A stretch of 24,606 bases of DNA, taken from Plicaturopsis crispa FD-325 SS-3. Lineage: Eukaryota; Basidiomycota; Agaricomycetes; Amylocorticiales; Amylocorticiaceae. Shown in pieces: positions 1 to 13,082 of the stretch; positions within the stretch are counted from its first letter, which is position 1; every line of letters begins with the position of its first letter. The DNA lies in contig KN832556.1 of NCBI GenBank assembly GCA_000827205.1, positions 125,708 through 150,313 on the forward strand. Reading direction: 5' to 3'. The position numbers and the translations under genes were made by a program. The notes under the pieces are model-generated. The model was not told the DNA's origin, searched no databases, and saw only the letters and a list, made by a program, of their open reading frames with translations.

Positions 1-813
1 AATGCTTAAGTTCTGGTGTACGAGATGCTTATAAGACCTCTCGCTAGGTGACTGCCTTTTCCGTTTTTTTAATAATGCATGCTTCATGGTGCTGTGTGTG
101 TAGTGACCCAGGCCAAATCTTGGCCGTGCAAAGCCGACTTTCCGCTGTCTAGAGTGTAACACGGGCTCATTTTCTCGAAAAACTGAAGAGACAAAGATCT
201 TGTCAAAACCGTTCTAAGCATTCTATTCACCAAGCACACATTATTTGAAGGCTGTTTGGAGCCGCGAAGTGGATTCTAAAAACCTACGATATTTCCCCAT
301 CTTGGTACAAGCCCCTTCTCCTCAGGTGTTGCGGAGCTTGCGGAGCACGAAATATCCACCCGAAAAAGGAGACGGGGCTTGAACCGAACCTAGGTGCGTG
401 CTACCAGTACTCATACTGTCTCATTTTGAGTTTAGGGACGCTAATCCTTGTCTAGCGTCTAGATATGGATGAGCTATCTGGCTATGTTAAGAAGCCGCAT
501 GCCTAGAAGGGAAACGCGGCTGTGCTAGGACTGCTTTGCGGCAGTGTGCGAGCCAAATGCCAGTGCGTCACTTCTTCCTAGGTCTATAGTGCGTTCCAGG
601 TTCCACAGGCCGAGCTTCGATATGTTCCTGGCTGTCGACGCTCAGCGCTCAACGCTCAGGATGGTGCGGCACGCGGTGCTCACAGACGTCAAGAAGAGAT
701 CCGATTAACGTTTCGGAGTTATCTTCAAATTGGTTAAAGAGTGAGCGATGTAATTTACTACAGACAGCTCACGTCCAACACTCACTTCCCCACACCCCCA
801 ATATCTTCAACTC
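1..813. other. Left flank, no gene recognised
   Basis: No reading frame with coding character or a recognisable protein was found in about 0.8 kb. The only structure seen is an imperfect inverted repeat at 304-321/368-385, listed separately. The last 100 bases should hold the promoter of the gene starting at 814, but no clear TATA box is visible. Confidence 0.6.
304..385. repeat. Imperfect inverted repeat, 18-nt arms
   Basis: The left arm 304-321 (GGTACAAGCCCCTTCTCC) and the right arm 368-385 (GGAGACGGGGCTTGAACC) are complementary at 16 of 18 positions, separated by a 46-nt loop. Transcripts from either strand could fold into a hairpin. The function is unknown. Confidence 0.6.
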
Positions 814-1763
814 ATGTCTACAAAATGTATCCGTAGTTCGCATTACCTCGCTTTCGCCGCAGTGCTTCTGGCGGTGAAGCCTGTCGATGCAACGTACTAT
901 TGCTACAACCAAAAGTGAGCGCATTCGTCGGACATTTCTCACAGAGCATAACTGACGCCCTGGTTCACTTTGTCTAGTCAAAAGCCGATATGGTGTCCCA
1001 TGACGAAGGGCAAAATCATCGCACTCGGCGTCGTCCTCGGTGAATTCCAGACCTTGACACTGAGCCCTGCGACACCGTTAACATTCTTCTCAGGAACCAT
1101 TGCGATGGTCCTCTTATTGTTCGGGATATGGGCAATGATAATTCATTGCCAGCTCCGGAGAGCGTCATCGCGTTCATTACAGAGAGTGCATATCCAGCCG
1201 CCGAGAACACCAGCACGCGCCACAGATATTGCCAGCCAGGAATACGAGCCCAAGCAGGGCGGATCCGGCGGGCTGCGCGAATCTACCGTGCCTTTTGCAC
1301 TACATCTGCACCGACCTACACTGGGTCCCGCATCAGATGTGGAACGCTGCGCACACGACACTCCGGCTCGTACATCGGTCTTCACTGAGGGCCCTGTGAG
1401 CCCTATGTCATCCACGGCGTCTCTCCTCCCCCTCTTCCGTGAGCCTGTCTCTCCGTCTGCACAGTCATACGGACGCGGCAACCTTTTGTCGCCGTCCTCG
1501 TCTGGCAGGGCGTCTCCCGTGTCGGTCATATCGTACCCCCACAATAGTCGTTCCTCGAGCCCGGTTTCGTTTTACCAGTATCATAGCTACGCACGCAGCA
1601 CGTCGCCTTCGTCAGAAATACAGATGAGTCCAATGTCGTCCACAATGTCGCTCGTGGAGCAGGTAAGTCCCACTCGACAGTTTTCTTCTTCGCGGTCCTT
1701 ATTAATTTACTCTCATAGCCTCCCGCCGCACACGTGCTGCCATCGAACCACAGTGCTGTTTGA
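814..1763 (+). CDS. Small single-pass membrane protein with Ser-Pro-rich cytoplasmic tail
   Basis: Model: join(814..914, 978..1039, 1094..1662, 1719..1763), 258 residues. The family is not recognised. Residues 1-26 look like a signal peptide (hydrophobic AFAAVLLAV core). A very short ectodomain follows (about 27-45) with two cysteines, C30 and C40. Next is a strong transmembrane helix (about 47-72, IIALGVVLG joined to TIAMVLLLFGIWAMII), then basic residues (QLRR) and a tail of about 180 residues rich in Ser and Pro, with at least seven SP dipeptides. Topology is therefore predicted outside-N, inside-C. The second intron (1040-1093, 54 bp) is a multiple of three and has no stop, so an unspliced reading stays open; removing it joins the two halves of the membrane helix, which supports it. 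The third intron has GTAAGT..CATAG ends. The repeated SP sites suggest proline-directed phosphorylation (inference). A wall-sensor or signalling-adaptor role is possible but unproven. Confidence 0.7.
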
Positions 1764-2188
1764 GTACTGCCCACCATAACGAGAAATATATACCCCCGCC
1801 TTCGCGACACTGCTTGTTCATTGTGATTGATCGTTCTTTGTATTCGGGACACTTCCACTGTCAAAAATCGACGCCTACTTCACTGTCCGACTATTCCTGT
1901 ATCCACTACTCACTATCGTTGTATCCAATTTGAATTTTTCCTTTCAACCGCAGATCGCGACCCCATTCCGCCGTACGAGTGCAAGGCAAATTTGACCGCA
2001 CGGTTCTGACCAGATTTTGCTTTCAGCGAATTCGAGAGCTTTGTGGCGCGTGGGTGGCGGCAGCAGCGGAGGACCGTACCGGACAATAGCCGCGCCGCGG
2101 CGGCTAAACATCGAACACACAGTTAGCCACTCCGCCACGCCCCTTGCTCTCAACGACCACCATCGCCGCAAGACACTGACATCTCTCT
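1764..2188. other. Intergenic region between two + strand genes
   Basis: About 425 bp holding the 3' end of the membrane-protein gene and the promoter and leader of the RING gene. No further gene or strong motif is seen. The part nearest 2189 is GC-rich. Confidence 0.6.
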
Positions 2189-3339
2189 ATGATGCCTTTG
2201 GTGCGCACACCGAGCAAACAATCCAATTCAACAAGGCGCCGTTCGAAACGCCCCTCCGGAGCAGCCGATAATGAGGACGTGATCGTACTGTCGTCGGGCG
2301 ACGAAGGTCCGGCGAAAAAGGCGCGAACAACCCCCCGGAACAGCCCCTCCAAACGACAGCGCGGAAAAACGAGGGCGCACGCTACGCCGACGCCGTTCGT
2401 GGCGACGACCGATGTTGTGGAGATCTCAGACGATTCCGACAGTGAACGCCGGACGCGGAAAGCCCCCGCGAGCGGGAGCGGGGGCGACGCGGAGACCATT
2501 GCGAAACTGCAGCAACGATTGAAAACTCTACAAGAGGTGTGTCTTTTTGACGCGTTTTGAAACTGGGTCGCGAAATTTAAGTGCGGGTATAGGATAACTC
2601 ACGAATCCTTCGGGACCACAAAGTCCTACAGAAAGATATGAAGGAAATCGGCAAGGCATACGCGATGTCTGCGGCGGAAGTGCAGAAGATGAAAAAGCAA
2701 CCATGTCCACCGGGGAAAATTCAGTTTGTGAGTTTTTTCGTTGTCGCAGGCCGGCTGGATGTCTTAGTCCTCCCCTACAGGATGCTTCGGAAATTGAAGA
2801 AGCTATCACCTGCGAGATATGTTCCTTAAAGCTTTGGACCCCGTCTTCGTAAGTTTACCCTTAGTATCCAATCAAAACCAATGCTTACTTTTCTCATCAG
2901 TCTCGCCTGTGGCCACACTTTCTGCCAGAAATGCCTCACCGACTGGTTCTCCACCACACTGACCAAATTCATGGCCGACCACCCGCACTACAACCCCAAC
3001 AACCCCGGCGGCCGCCCCGCCGTCCCCGCAAACCTGCTTCAAGCGATACACCGCCTCCACGAATACCCCCCTCACCAGCAGCAGATGCTCCTCGACCAGT
3101 ACGCGCAGTACCAGCACGTCCCGGGCGCGCCAGCATACACGTGCCCGACGTGCAGAGTAGAGGTGAAGGCGCGGCCGCTTGAGCTGTATACTCTCAAGGC
3201 TCTCGTGCACACGCTGGCGGCCGGGATGGGCGAGAGCGCACCGCAGGAGGCGGCGAGACCGGCGGCGAGGAGGGGCGCACCACCGCCTCCCGTAGATCCG
3301 TGGGAGGGTTTCTTTGGGAAGAAGAAGGCGGGCGAATGA
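2189..3339 (+). CDS. RING-type E3 ubiquitin ligase with SUMO-interaction-like motifs
   Basis: Model: join(2189..2536, 2632..2727, 2781..2848, 2901..3339), 316 residues. All phases agree. The C-terminal RING finger has ligands C159-x2-C162, C174-x-H176-x2-C179-x2-C182 and C252-x2-C255 (CEIC, ACGHTFCQKC, CPTC). Such domains recruit an E2 and transfer ubiquitin. The stretch between the sixth and seventh ligands is 69 residues, longer than usual. The N-terminal half is basic and disordered, with nuclear-localisation-like KKAR, and carries two short hydrophobic runs followed by acids: VIVLSSGDE at 31-39 and VVEISDDSDSE at 76-86. These match SUMO-interaction motifs. Residues about 100-140 (KLQQRLKTLQE onwards) may form a coiled coil. 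SIMs before a C-terminal RING is the layout of SUMO-targeted ubiquitin ligases (RNF4 type), so a nuclear role is inferred. Either of the two adjacent ATGs at 2189/2192 could be the start. Confidence 0.82.
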
Positions 3340-3835
3340 GTATGCTGGGGCACGGTCTTTTGGGCTTGGTGATTATTTTATATTTTTTATACGCATATAC
3401 ACGTCCGATGAAGGACTTTGCAGCTTGAGCACTGTATCCTATCTCACCCTTTCAATCACGCATATCCTATTCCCCCTTATTTTGTTGTTGCTCATACTCC
3501 AATTGGCCCGTTTGTCGTGCTCGTCCATGGAGCTCAGGAAGTCCGACGTTTCACGGGCATCGACGTATTGCAAATAGATGCCCACTCAAAACGGCTAATC
3601 CAAAACTCAAAAACCATAGGACAACGTTTATCGTCGTGTTGGAAGAGAAAAGATCGTGAAGTAAAGATCGTGAAGTACATCGTATGCAATGCGATAAATA
3701 AGATAAAGCGTTACTATCCCTCCTGGGGTTGGTTACAACAAAACAATCAAGACCTCTCCCATTCCGCGCATCATCAAACCAGAAAGACAGTCCACAAAGC
3801 CCCCAAGTAAACCCCCACCATGCGATCGGAGCACC
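3340..3835. other. Convergent intergenic region
   Basis: About 500 bp between the 3' ends of the RING gene (+) and the receptor gene (-). It contains AT-rich stretches suitable for 3' end formation on both strands. No gene is recognised. Confidence 0.6.
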
Positions 3836-6082
3836 TTACATCGCCCTCCCAGGGCTACGGGGATGCTCCGGCGAGAACCCCGGCTGCCCAGGCATCGCAG
3901 TGAACCGCGCCGAGTCGCGCCCGAGGTCGAGGAACAGCGAGTCGCGCCCGTCGCGAGCGTCCGCGTCCCGCGGCATCGTCGACCCGCGGTACGCGTCGTA
4001 GAAGCTGAACACGCTCTCCCCGCCCGTGCTCTCGCGCCCCTGCCCCGCCATCGGCGCGTACGCGGTGTGCGGAGTCGTCGGCGAGAGCAGGCCCGGCGGC
4101 GTGATGCGCCCCGCGTGGTCCGCGCGCGGCTGCACCACCACGTCCGCGTCCGGGTCAGTGTCTGCGTCGTACTCGGACGCGGGGCTAGGCACGACGCGCA
4201 CCGTCGGCGGCGCGTGCGCGTTCTTCTCCGGATCGCTGTTGTCGTTGTGGAGGTCGGGCGAGAAGCGCGGGCCGGACGTCTGCACGGAGAGGTGCGCGCG
4301 CGAGAGTGGCGCGGGCACCATGAAGGGGCTGGGGACCTTCTCCGGGTCGAAGGACGCGACGGACGCCGTGTAGTACGAGTTTGCGGAGTTGTCCTGTGGC
4401 ATGGCGGAGCGGTAGTACGCGTCGGGGTCCGCGGCGGTCGAGCTCTCCAAGAGCGCCGGCTTGCTGATGGACCATTTCCCGAGGACGGAGCGCGGGGGCA
4501 GGATCCGGCGCGTGGTGACGAAGAGAATGACGTTGACGGTGCCGGAGAGCAGGAATACGGTGTCGCTGGAAATGCATTCTCGTTAGAAAGATGGGAAGGA
4601 AAGAAAAAGATTGGCGGGCGGACCAGAAGATTGTTACTACGAATGAGACGTCATGGCCGGCGAACATGCTGAAGCGGGCAGCAGCGATGGGCAATATAAT
4701 GATTGTATATGCCATCTATCATATGCATGGTCAGCGAAAGAAGAACAGACATTGAAATACCGGACAGAACTGACCGGATACCTGCAACGTCGAAATCAGT
4801 TAATAACTTGAATGGTCCAACGGCAAAAAGTTGAACTTACAGAAGCATCTGTCTCGCAATAACCAGCGTCTGGTTGTCCCCAATCTGGCGGCCCCTCCAC
4901 GACGCCGTGTTCTTGGTAGTGATCGCGCGGAACCGAACGTTCCACCCATTAGTAACGATGTTCCCTCGGAGCTTGAGGAACACTAGCGAGTATAGGACGA
5001 AGCTCGCCACGGCGGAAAAGAACATCTGCGTAGTCGGGTCAATACAGTACTTTGCTGATAGACGGCGAGGAAATAGCGTACGATCATGTAATCCAATGTG
5101 ATACGCGGGGTGTCGTATTCTGCAGAAACGAGTGAGGCTGTGTCGTTGTACCGTTCGTCAGATGGACTTACCGGCCGAAATCCAGCACCAGTAGCCGGAA
5201 ACACCAACTACAACGATCGGTTAGGAGAAGAAACTCGAGACTTCAAGAAATTGCGTACAGAAGGGGCCGCGTTCGGCAGTGTTCAGCGCAGCAGGCCCAG
5301 CGATGACGATCGCAAGTACCGCGGACCAGCCCGAAATCAATGTCGCAAAGAGCACATATCTTTTCAGCTTCATGCCTAGGAAAAGGACACAGAATGTGTG
5401 GACCGCGAGAACCTTGAGATGCGTTTCAATAAATTGATTGGTGACTAGAATGGATGCGTAAAAGAAGACTTACAAAAGTCCACAGAGCAGTGCTAACGTC
5501 CGCAGCTTGCTTGATGGCGCCTGAATCGTTTCTTTTAGAGATGAGCAAGATGCAAGCGAGTACTGGGCGTACCTTGGGCCGTGCAGAAATCGTCGGCCGT
5601 AACTGCCATTGCCTCGTACCATTTGGCGTTCATTATGGAGCCCACAGCTAACACGATACAGTCAATTTGGCATGTCAAACTGAAGAGTCGAACGTAATAC
5701 CTTGAAGCAAGTCACCGATCAATAAGGAGACGAAGTACGCTGCGACATGCGTGCGGACGAAAAGGTTCTTGTCCTCCGACGCTCTCGTATTGAAGGCGGA
5801 CATCTAGGACTTGCGCATGTGCATCCCATCGTCACACCAGCATATACGCTACACTCACCGAAATAGCCGCAAGGAGACCCAGTACTGCGATCAACGATAC
5901 CACAGAGGTCAAAATGAGGGTCTTTGGGCGTACGTTCGTGTTAAGTAGCTATTCGAGTGTGCAAGCAAAGCACCACTCACCAGGACACCGTTTGCTACAG
6001 CTCTCGTGTACTCGACCTTGAGAAAGAATAAGGCTCCGCTCGGGAGCTGGAAGACCTGCGCTATGTCTGAGAGGGACGACAT
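3836..6082 (-). CDS. Seven-helix receptor, fungal cAMP-receptor/Git3-like GPCR
   Basis: Model: complement join of 12 exons: 5981..6082, 5859..5948, 5701..5803, 5573..5647, 5474..5520, 5259..5412, 5172..5207, 5082..5119, 4841..5025, 4775..4781, 4624..4715, 3836..4565; 552 residues, all phases consistent. Hydrophobic helices lie at about 42-64, 78-104, 125-147, 158-178, 191-200 into 215-235, 277-295 and 311-330. Hallmarks include LLQAVGSIMNAKW near 96-108, CTAQGAIKQAADVSTALWTF (120-139), and an extracellular loop with GPFFGVSGYWCWIS whose Cys can pair with the one at the start of helix 3. The C-terminal tail of about 220 residues is disordered and rich in Ser, Pro and Asp. Receptors of this class couple to heterotrimeric G proteins in nutrient or cAMP signalling; the ligand is unknown. 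Several introns are needed to restore family-like sequence. One donor (GTCCGC, intron 4566-4623) is atypical. Confidence 0.85.
4775..4781 (-). other. 7-nt micro-exon of the receptor gene
   Basis: On the minus strand the seven bases GTATCCG sit between two well-formed introns: one with GTAAGT..TTGCAG ends and a TTAACTGAT branch region (4782-4840), the other with GTCAGT..GATAG ends and GCTGACC (4716-4774). Joined, they give Leu-Tyr-Pro-Met-Ala-Tyr, restoring the junction before the sixth helix in frame. Skipping it would shift the frame. Confidence 0.75.
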
Positions 6083-9354
<3,272 letters not shown>

Positions 9355-10507
9355 ATGGCCCCAGCCACGGAGATCAAGCCGTCCCGGAAGACGTGCTCAC
9401 GACCGCGCAAGGCCAAGTCCTCGCGTCCGCGCAAAACGAAACGCGATCCCAACCACGTCCCCCGCCCGGCCAACGCATACTTATTATATCGCTCCGACAA
9501 GATCCTGGCGATCAAGGGTGCGATAGCCGCGTACGACGCCATGGTTCTCGCGCAGCTCCGGCTCCCTCGTTCGCCTCCCTCCAGTGCCGACGGCAGTGCG
9601 CCACCCACGCCCCAAGGAGAGCCGTCTACGCCCCACGATGTGCCACTCGCTCCCCACGAGTTTCTGTTTGCGTCTGACGAGCTGCCGAGGCTGCCTGACG
9701 GGTCGCTGATGCCCCTCAAGCGGCCCGACGGCGCCATGCTCTCGCAGATGACCGGGAGACTGTGGCACTCGGAAACGGACGCGGTACGTGCGCACTATAA
9801 GGAGCTCGCGGATGAGGTTCTGGCCCAACATAAGAAGGACTATCCTGATTATAAGGACAGGCGAATCCGTAAGGAGCTGGAGGAGGAAGAGATACATGCG
9901 GAGGCCAGCTCGAAGACAGCACATTCACCCGAGGGGAATTATACGGCGCAGAATTCGCCGATGCCCTCGACAAGCTCTCCAATACCGTACGAACAGGTAT
10001 GCCATCTGAAAGATGTTGTTACGTACGGGATCTAACTGACACTTTGCTGCCTATTAGGAATACTTCACATCCTACCCGAACAACCCTGGCGCAGCGGGCA
10101 CGGTGATGTCGATGCCTACCACCATGATACCGATGCCTCCGGCGATGATGCAGACAATGCCCACGATGCTGGGTACCCAAGAATGGCCTACCGACATGTC
10201 ACATCATGCCAACATGCATTATCCTCATATGAATGGGGTAGCCATCCCCACCATGGACGGAAGCGCAATGCCTTTCCCATCGGACACCGGTGTGCCGTAC
10301 TGGTGGCAGCATCCTGATTACTGGGCTCCGCCGCAGGGACTGGATGAGCAATATGAATGCTCAGACGGCACTTACCCAGCGCCGGATAGCGTCAATGCCT
10401 ACATGTACTCGAACGTGGAGGGGGCTTACACCGATATCGCCGCCGGTGCCTATGGGAGCGAAGAGAGCACCTCTGATGGTCACCCGTCCAACTCACGAGA
10501 CGCGTAA
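9355..10507 (+). CDS. HMG-box DNA-binding protein with an interrupted box
   Basis: Model: join(9355..9996, 10058..10507), 363 residues; the intron has GTATGC..TATTAG ends and a CTAAC branch site. The N-terminus is very basic (SRPRK repeats, 11-30). The MATA-type HMG box starts with RPANAYLLYRSDKI (37-50) and resumes at about 126 with MLSQMTGRLWHSE, then AHYKELADEVLAQHKKDYPDY ending near 166. Where family members have about ten residues between the first and second helix, this one has about 70, rich in Pro, Ser and Ala. The rest is disordered; the second exon is rich in Met and Pro (repeated MP motifs), then Tyr, Gly and acids, like an activation domain. A sequence-specific nuclear transcription regulator is inferred. 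The start at 9355 (TCATCATGGCC context) fits the TATA position. The inserted segment carries no convincing intron ends, so I keep it as coding. Confidence 0.8.
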
Positions 10508-10978
10508 ACGCCAGAAGGACGGTTACGCCCGTTGAACACCGACGTCATTCTCTCTGAACTGGTCAGATGGCACTGCCTTCACCCCCTTTCACCCTCCGGC
10601 GCGCTAGTACCCATATCATTCGCTACCCCCGAAGGCCCTCACGTCTCCTCTATACCCTTTCTCAATATGGAATCATTCCCCTCATTCACTGCCGTGTTAC
10701 CCGCAGGCACCAGCCGCTCTCTACTTATATATCATATCCGATATGCGTTCACCTATTATTTGCGTCTTGACGATGCTAATGCGTATTAACTGTACTTTCA
10801 TTGATCAAATCATAATCATATTCAGCTTCATGAGATGCGAATGCTCAAAACATCTTCCGTGGGTACATAACGTGAGTAGGATAGGTGGCATAAAGTCGTT
10901 GCAAGAGGCCGTAAATCGTATAGCGTCCGGATGGTGGAGGACGAATTGTACAGTCCACAGCGCAGAAGCACAGAAATT
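10508..10978. other. Convergent intergenic region
   Basis: About 470 bp between the 3' ends of the split-HMG gene (+) and the HMG-like gene (-). AT-rich in the middle; no gene recognised. Confidence 0.6.
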
Positions 10979-11718
10979 CTAGAATGCAGACCGCGGCGGA
11001 CGTTTGCTGGTATAGCTGTTCGCAGCCTCAGGTGGCGTAGACGACAAGCGAGCCAGACAGTCGCCAGGCGTCTCGCTAGGAGGAAGACACACAGTCAAAG
11101 AAGGAGCCAGCACAGAGACGCCCGTTGCGGTAGCACCGCTTGTAGATGCAGATGTCCTGTTTCCAGCTGAATCGACGGGCTCCTGCGGCATCGCATTCAA
11201 ATAAGCAGCCATACCGTGATATGTGGCGGAGAAAAATGAGGACTTACCACTTTCGATAGGATCTCAGAAATAGGCGGCAGATGCACATCCTCATGGGCGA
11301 CGTGAACTCCAGGGACCCTCATCGGTGGTAGTCCGTAGCGTTGCCTAAAGTCGGCGGATGCCTTGTACATCTGCGCCCTATGCTCCTCCGTCTCGGCGAG
11401 CCATGATCTAAGGATGATGCTGGGGATCTGTCTATCTGCGATTCCAAGGGCTCTGAGAAGCGGGACCCGCTTGCGATAGTAGATTTCGTATGCTCCATAC
11501 GTGCATGCGAGGGGAATTTGGAGGGTGTGGCACGACATGAGGCGAGAGTCAGTTTGTCGGTGAGCGTGAAGGAAACTGGAAGAATAAAGAGATACTGGGC
11601 ATCCTCGATATGCTGGAGACCTTTATACGGCTGCAACTCTTTACGCTGTGGATCAACCTTGATTAGTCGACGTACGCTTTGGCCCGCTTTGACTGTCATT
11701 GTCAGTCGACAACAGCAT
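10979..11718 (-). CDS. Divergent HMG-box-like protein
   Basis: Model: complement join(11676..11718, 11248..11612, 10979..11182), 203 residues. The core exon is secure: from about 11490 it reads YGAYEIYYRKRVPLLRALG, then IPSIILRSWLAETEEHRAQMYKASADFRQRYG. This matches the three-helix pattern of a MATA-type HMG box (NAY-x-LYR-K, I-x-x-x-W, Y-K-x-A-x-x-F), but without the usual RPPN start and PDY end. The second intron (11183-11247) has GTAAGT..GCCGCAG ends and joins in phase. The C-terminal exon is low-complexity Ser/Thr/Pro. The 5' end is uncertain: translation may start at the ATG at 11538, or at 11718 using a 63-bp intron (11613-11675). A DNA-binding role is inferred by similarity, with lost key residues suggesting changed specificity or decay. 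Confidence 0.5.
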
Positions 11719-12353
11719 TTTGGCACAAAATTGAACACTACTACGCCTTCCTAAAAAGGATCTGTTTGGTTTCGGCTTCACCGCCGGCACCGCCACGGCG
11801 CCACGTTGTCCTCCTCCACGTCGATCCACCGTGTGCTCCTCTTTAATCCGCTTGACTTTGCTAACCCACTCTTATATCTATGTCTAAACGCCGAATCTGC
11901 CTACGATTTATTAAATCGCGACGAGTATGTGCTGCATAGCTCTGGCAGTCTGGACTTCGCTTTGACGAGTCGAAGTCACTTCGCGCGAGGACCTCGCTTT
12001 GGTATGTAGTTTGACTGAGTACGACTACGCTAAGAATTTTCTCTTCAGCTTAGGTGAACTCACACATATTCTGTTATTCTTCTCCTACTTCAAATGAAAC
12101 GGCCATTTGTCAAAGGGCCTGGCACACCGTACTATTCGTGCCCGGCACTGGCCCAAGCGGCACTCTGGCTTGCTCGCTTTGATAGACTTTTTCAGTCGTC
12201 AAAGCGCACTGCATGCCACCCTTTGTCGGATCCACCGAATGGGATACCCAAGCGTGCATGCATATAAGTCGTGTCATTCCTGCCAGACAAATTCACCAAA
12301 AACCGCAACACCAACACCAGCACCAGCACTTCTCTACCTCGCCCTCATCTCCA
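11719..12353. other. Divergent intergenic region between two HMG-box-type genes
   Basis: About 635 bp. It should hold promoters in both directions. A TATA box for the right-hand gene is at 12263. A CAN-repeat stretch (CAACACCAACACCAGCACC) occurs at 12305-12330 in the predicted leader. No gene seen. Confidence 0.55.
12263..12268 (+). promoter_or_regulatory. TATA box of the HMG-box gene at 12354
   Basis: TATAAG (in GCATGCATATAAGTC) lies 91 bp upstream of the ATG at 12354. It makes the in-frame ATG at 12213 an unlikely start. Confidence 0.5.
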
Positions 12354-13082
12354 ATGTCGAACGCCAACAAAGTCGGCCGCCCACCTAACCCCTGGATCTT
12401 ATATCGCTCGGACAAGATCAAGGAACTCAAGGCTGCGAATGCCCTCAACAACCATACGATGCAGACGAATCTTTCCTGCGAGATTGCGGATCTCTGGAAC
12501 GCCGAGTCCAGCCAGGTGCGCGCGCGCTACGAGCGCCTCGCAAAGGTGCGCAAGGAGGAGCACGAGTGCGAGCATCCCAACTACCAGTTCCGCCCCGTTC
12601 ACGCGGAGGAGAAGGCTCGGTTGCGTGCGGAGAAGCAGGCGGCGAAGGCGGCTGTCCCACAGTGGCGGCCGGTCCCGGACCGCTACATATCGGAACGCTC
12701 CAGCGAGGTGTTCTCCAGCACGCATTCCAGGTCGAGCCTCAGCCCTGACCCCGTCGATGTACGCGGGACGTCTCAGGCGATGCCTTACGGTGCGCTCGCG
12801 GAGCAGCACCTAAGGCTGCAAATGCGTGCAACGCACCGCACGACGCAGGAACGCCTCCCATATCCACCCAGAGGCGATCGCCACCACTCTAGCAGCAATC
12901 CCCGCCCGACTAGCGCCGACGGCCAGGAACGGATATATCCCAATCCTATGTCGTACGAGTGGTACGAAGCCGAGTTCAGCGACATACTCTCGAGCCGCAA
13001 GGCTCTTGCCCCCGACCACGGCATCGATCCTACCCTGACTTGGTCTGCGCCCGCTCCACCCGGGCGAAAGACCCGGCGTTGA
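12354..13082 (+). CDS. HMG-box DNA-binding protein (MATA_HMG type)
   Basis: A single exon, 242 residues. The N-terminus is the HMG box itself: GRPPNPWILYRSDKIKELKAA (8-28), then LSCEIADLWNAESSQVRARY (40-59) and RLAKVRKEEHECEHPNYQFRP (61-81). This is the canonical fungal mating-type-like box with uninterrupted spacing. A basic Arg/Lys/Glu stretch follows (86-98), then a Ser, Pro and Arg-rich disordered tail ending in a basic GRKTRR. The YRSDKI motif is shared with the split-HMG protein 2.4 kb upstream, which suggests common origin. The start at 12354 is chosen because a TATA box lies at 12263. It probably acts as a nuclear transcription regulator; the family includes mating and developmental regulators, but no such role can be assigned from sequence. 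Confidence 0.82.
   Translation: MSNANKVGRPPNPWILYRSDKIKELKAANALNNHTMQTNLSCEIADLWNAESSQVRARYERLAKVRKEEHECEHPNYQFRPVHAEEKARLRAEKQAAKAAVPQWRPVPDRYISERSSEVFSSTHSRSSLSPDPVDVRGTSQAMPYGALAEQHLRLQMRATHRTTQERLPYPPRGDRHHSSSNPRPTSADGQERIYPNPMSYEWYEAEFSDILSSRKALAPDHGIDPTLTWSAPAPPGRKTRR

Noticed and set aside
362-400. Possible tRNA T-arm on the minus strand followed by TTTTT
   Set aside because: GGTTCAAGCCC resembles a B box, but the T stem does not pair and no A box or cloverleaf 5' half lies at the right distance. It is also explained by the inverted repeat.
3863-4672. 269-codon open frame on the plus strand
   Set aside because: It is very Arg-rich and lies opposite the GC-rich receptor tail on the other strand. 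It is a shadow frame.
9510-9740. Treating the HMG-box insertion as an intron
   Set aside because: The possible ends (GTGCGA..) are weak, the length is far above the local intron size, and the whole stretch stays open in frame.
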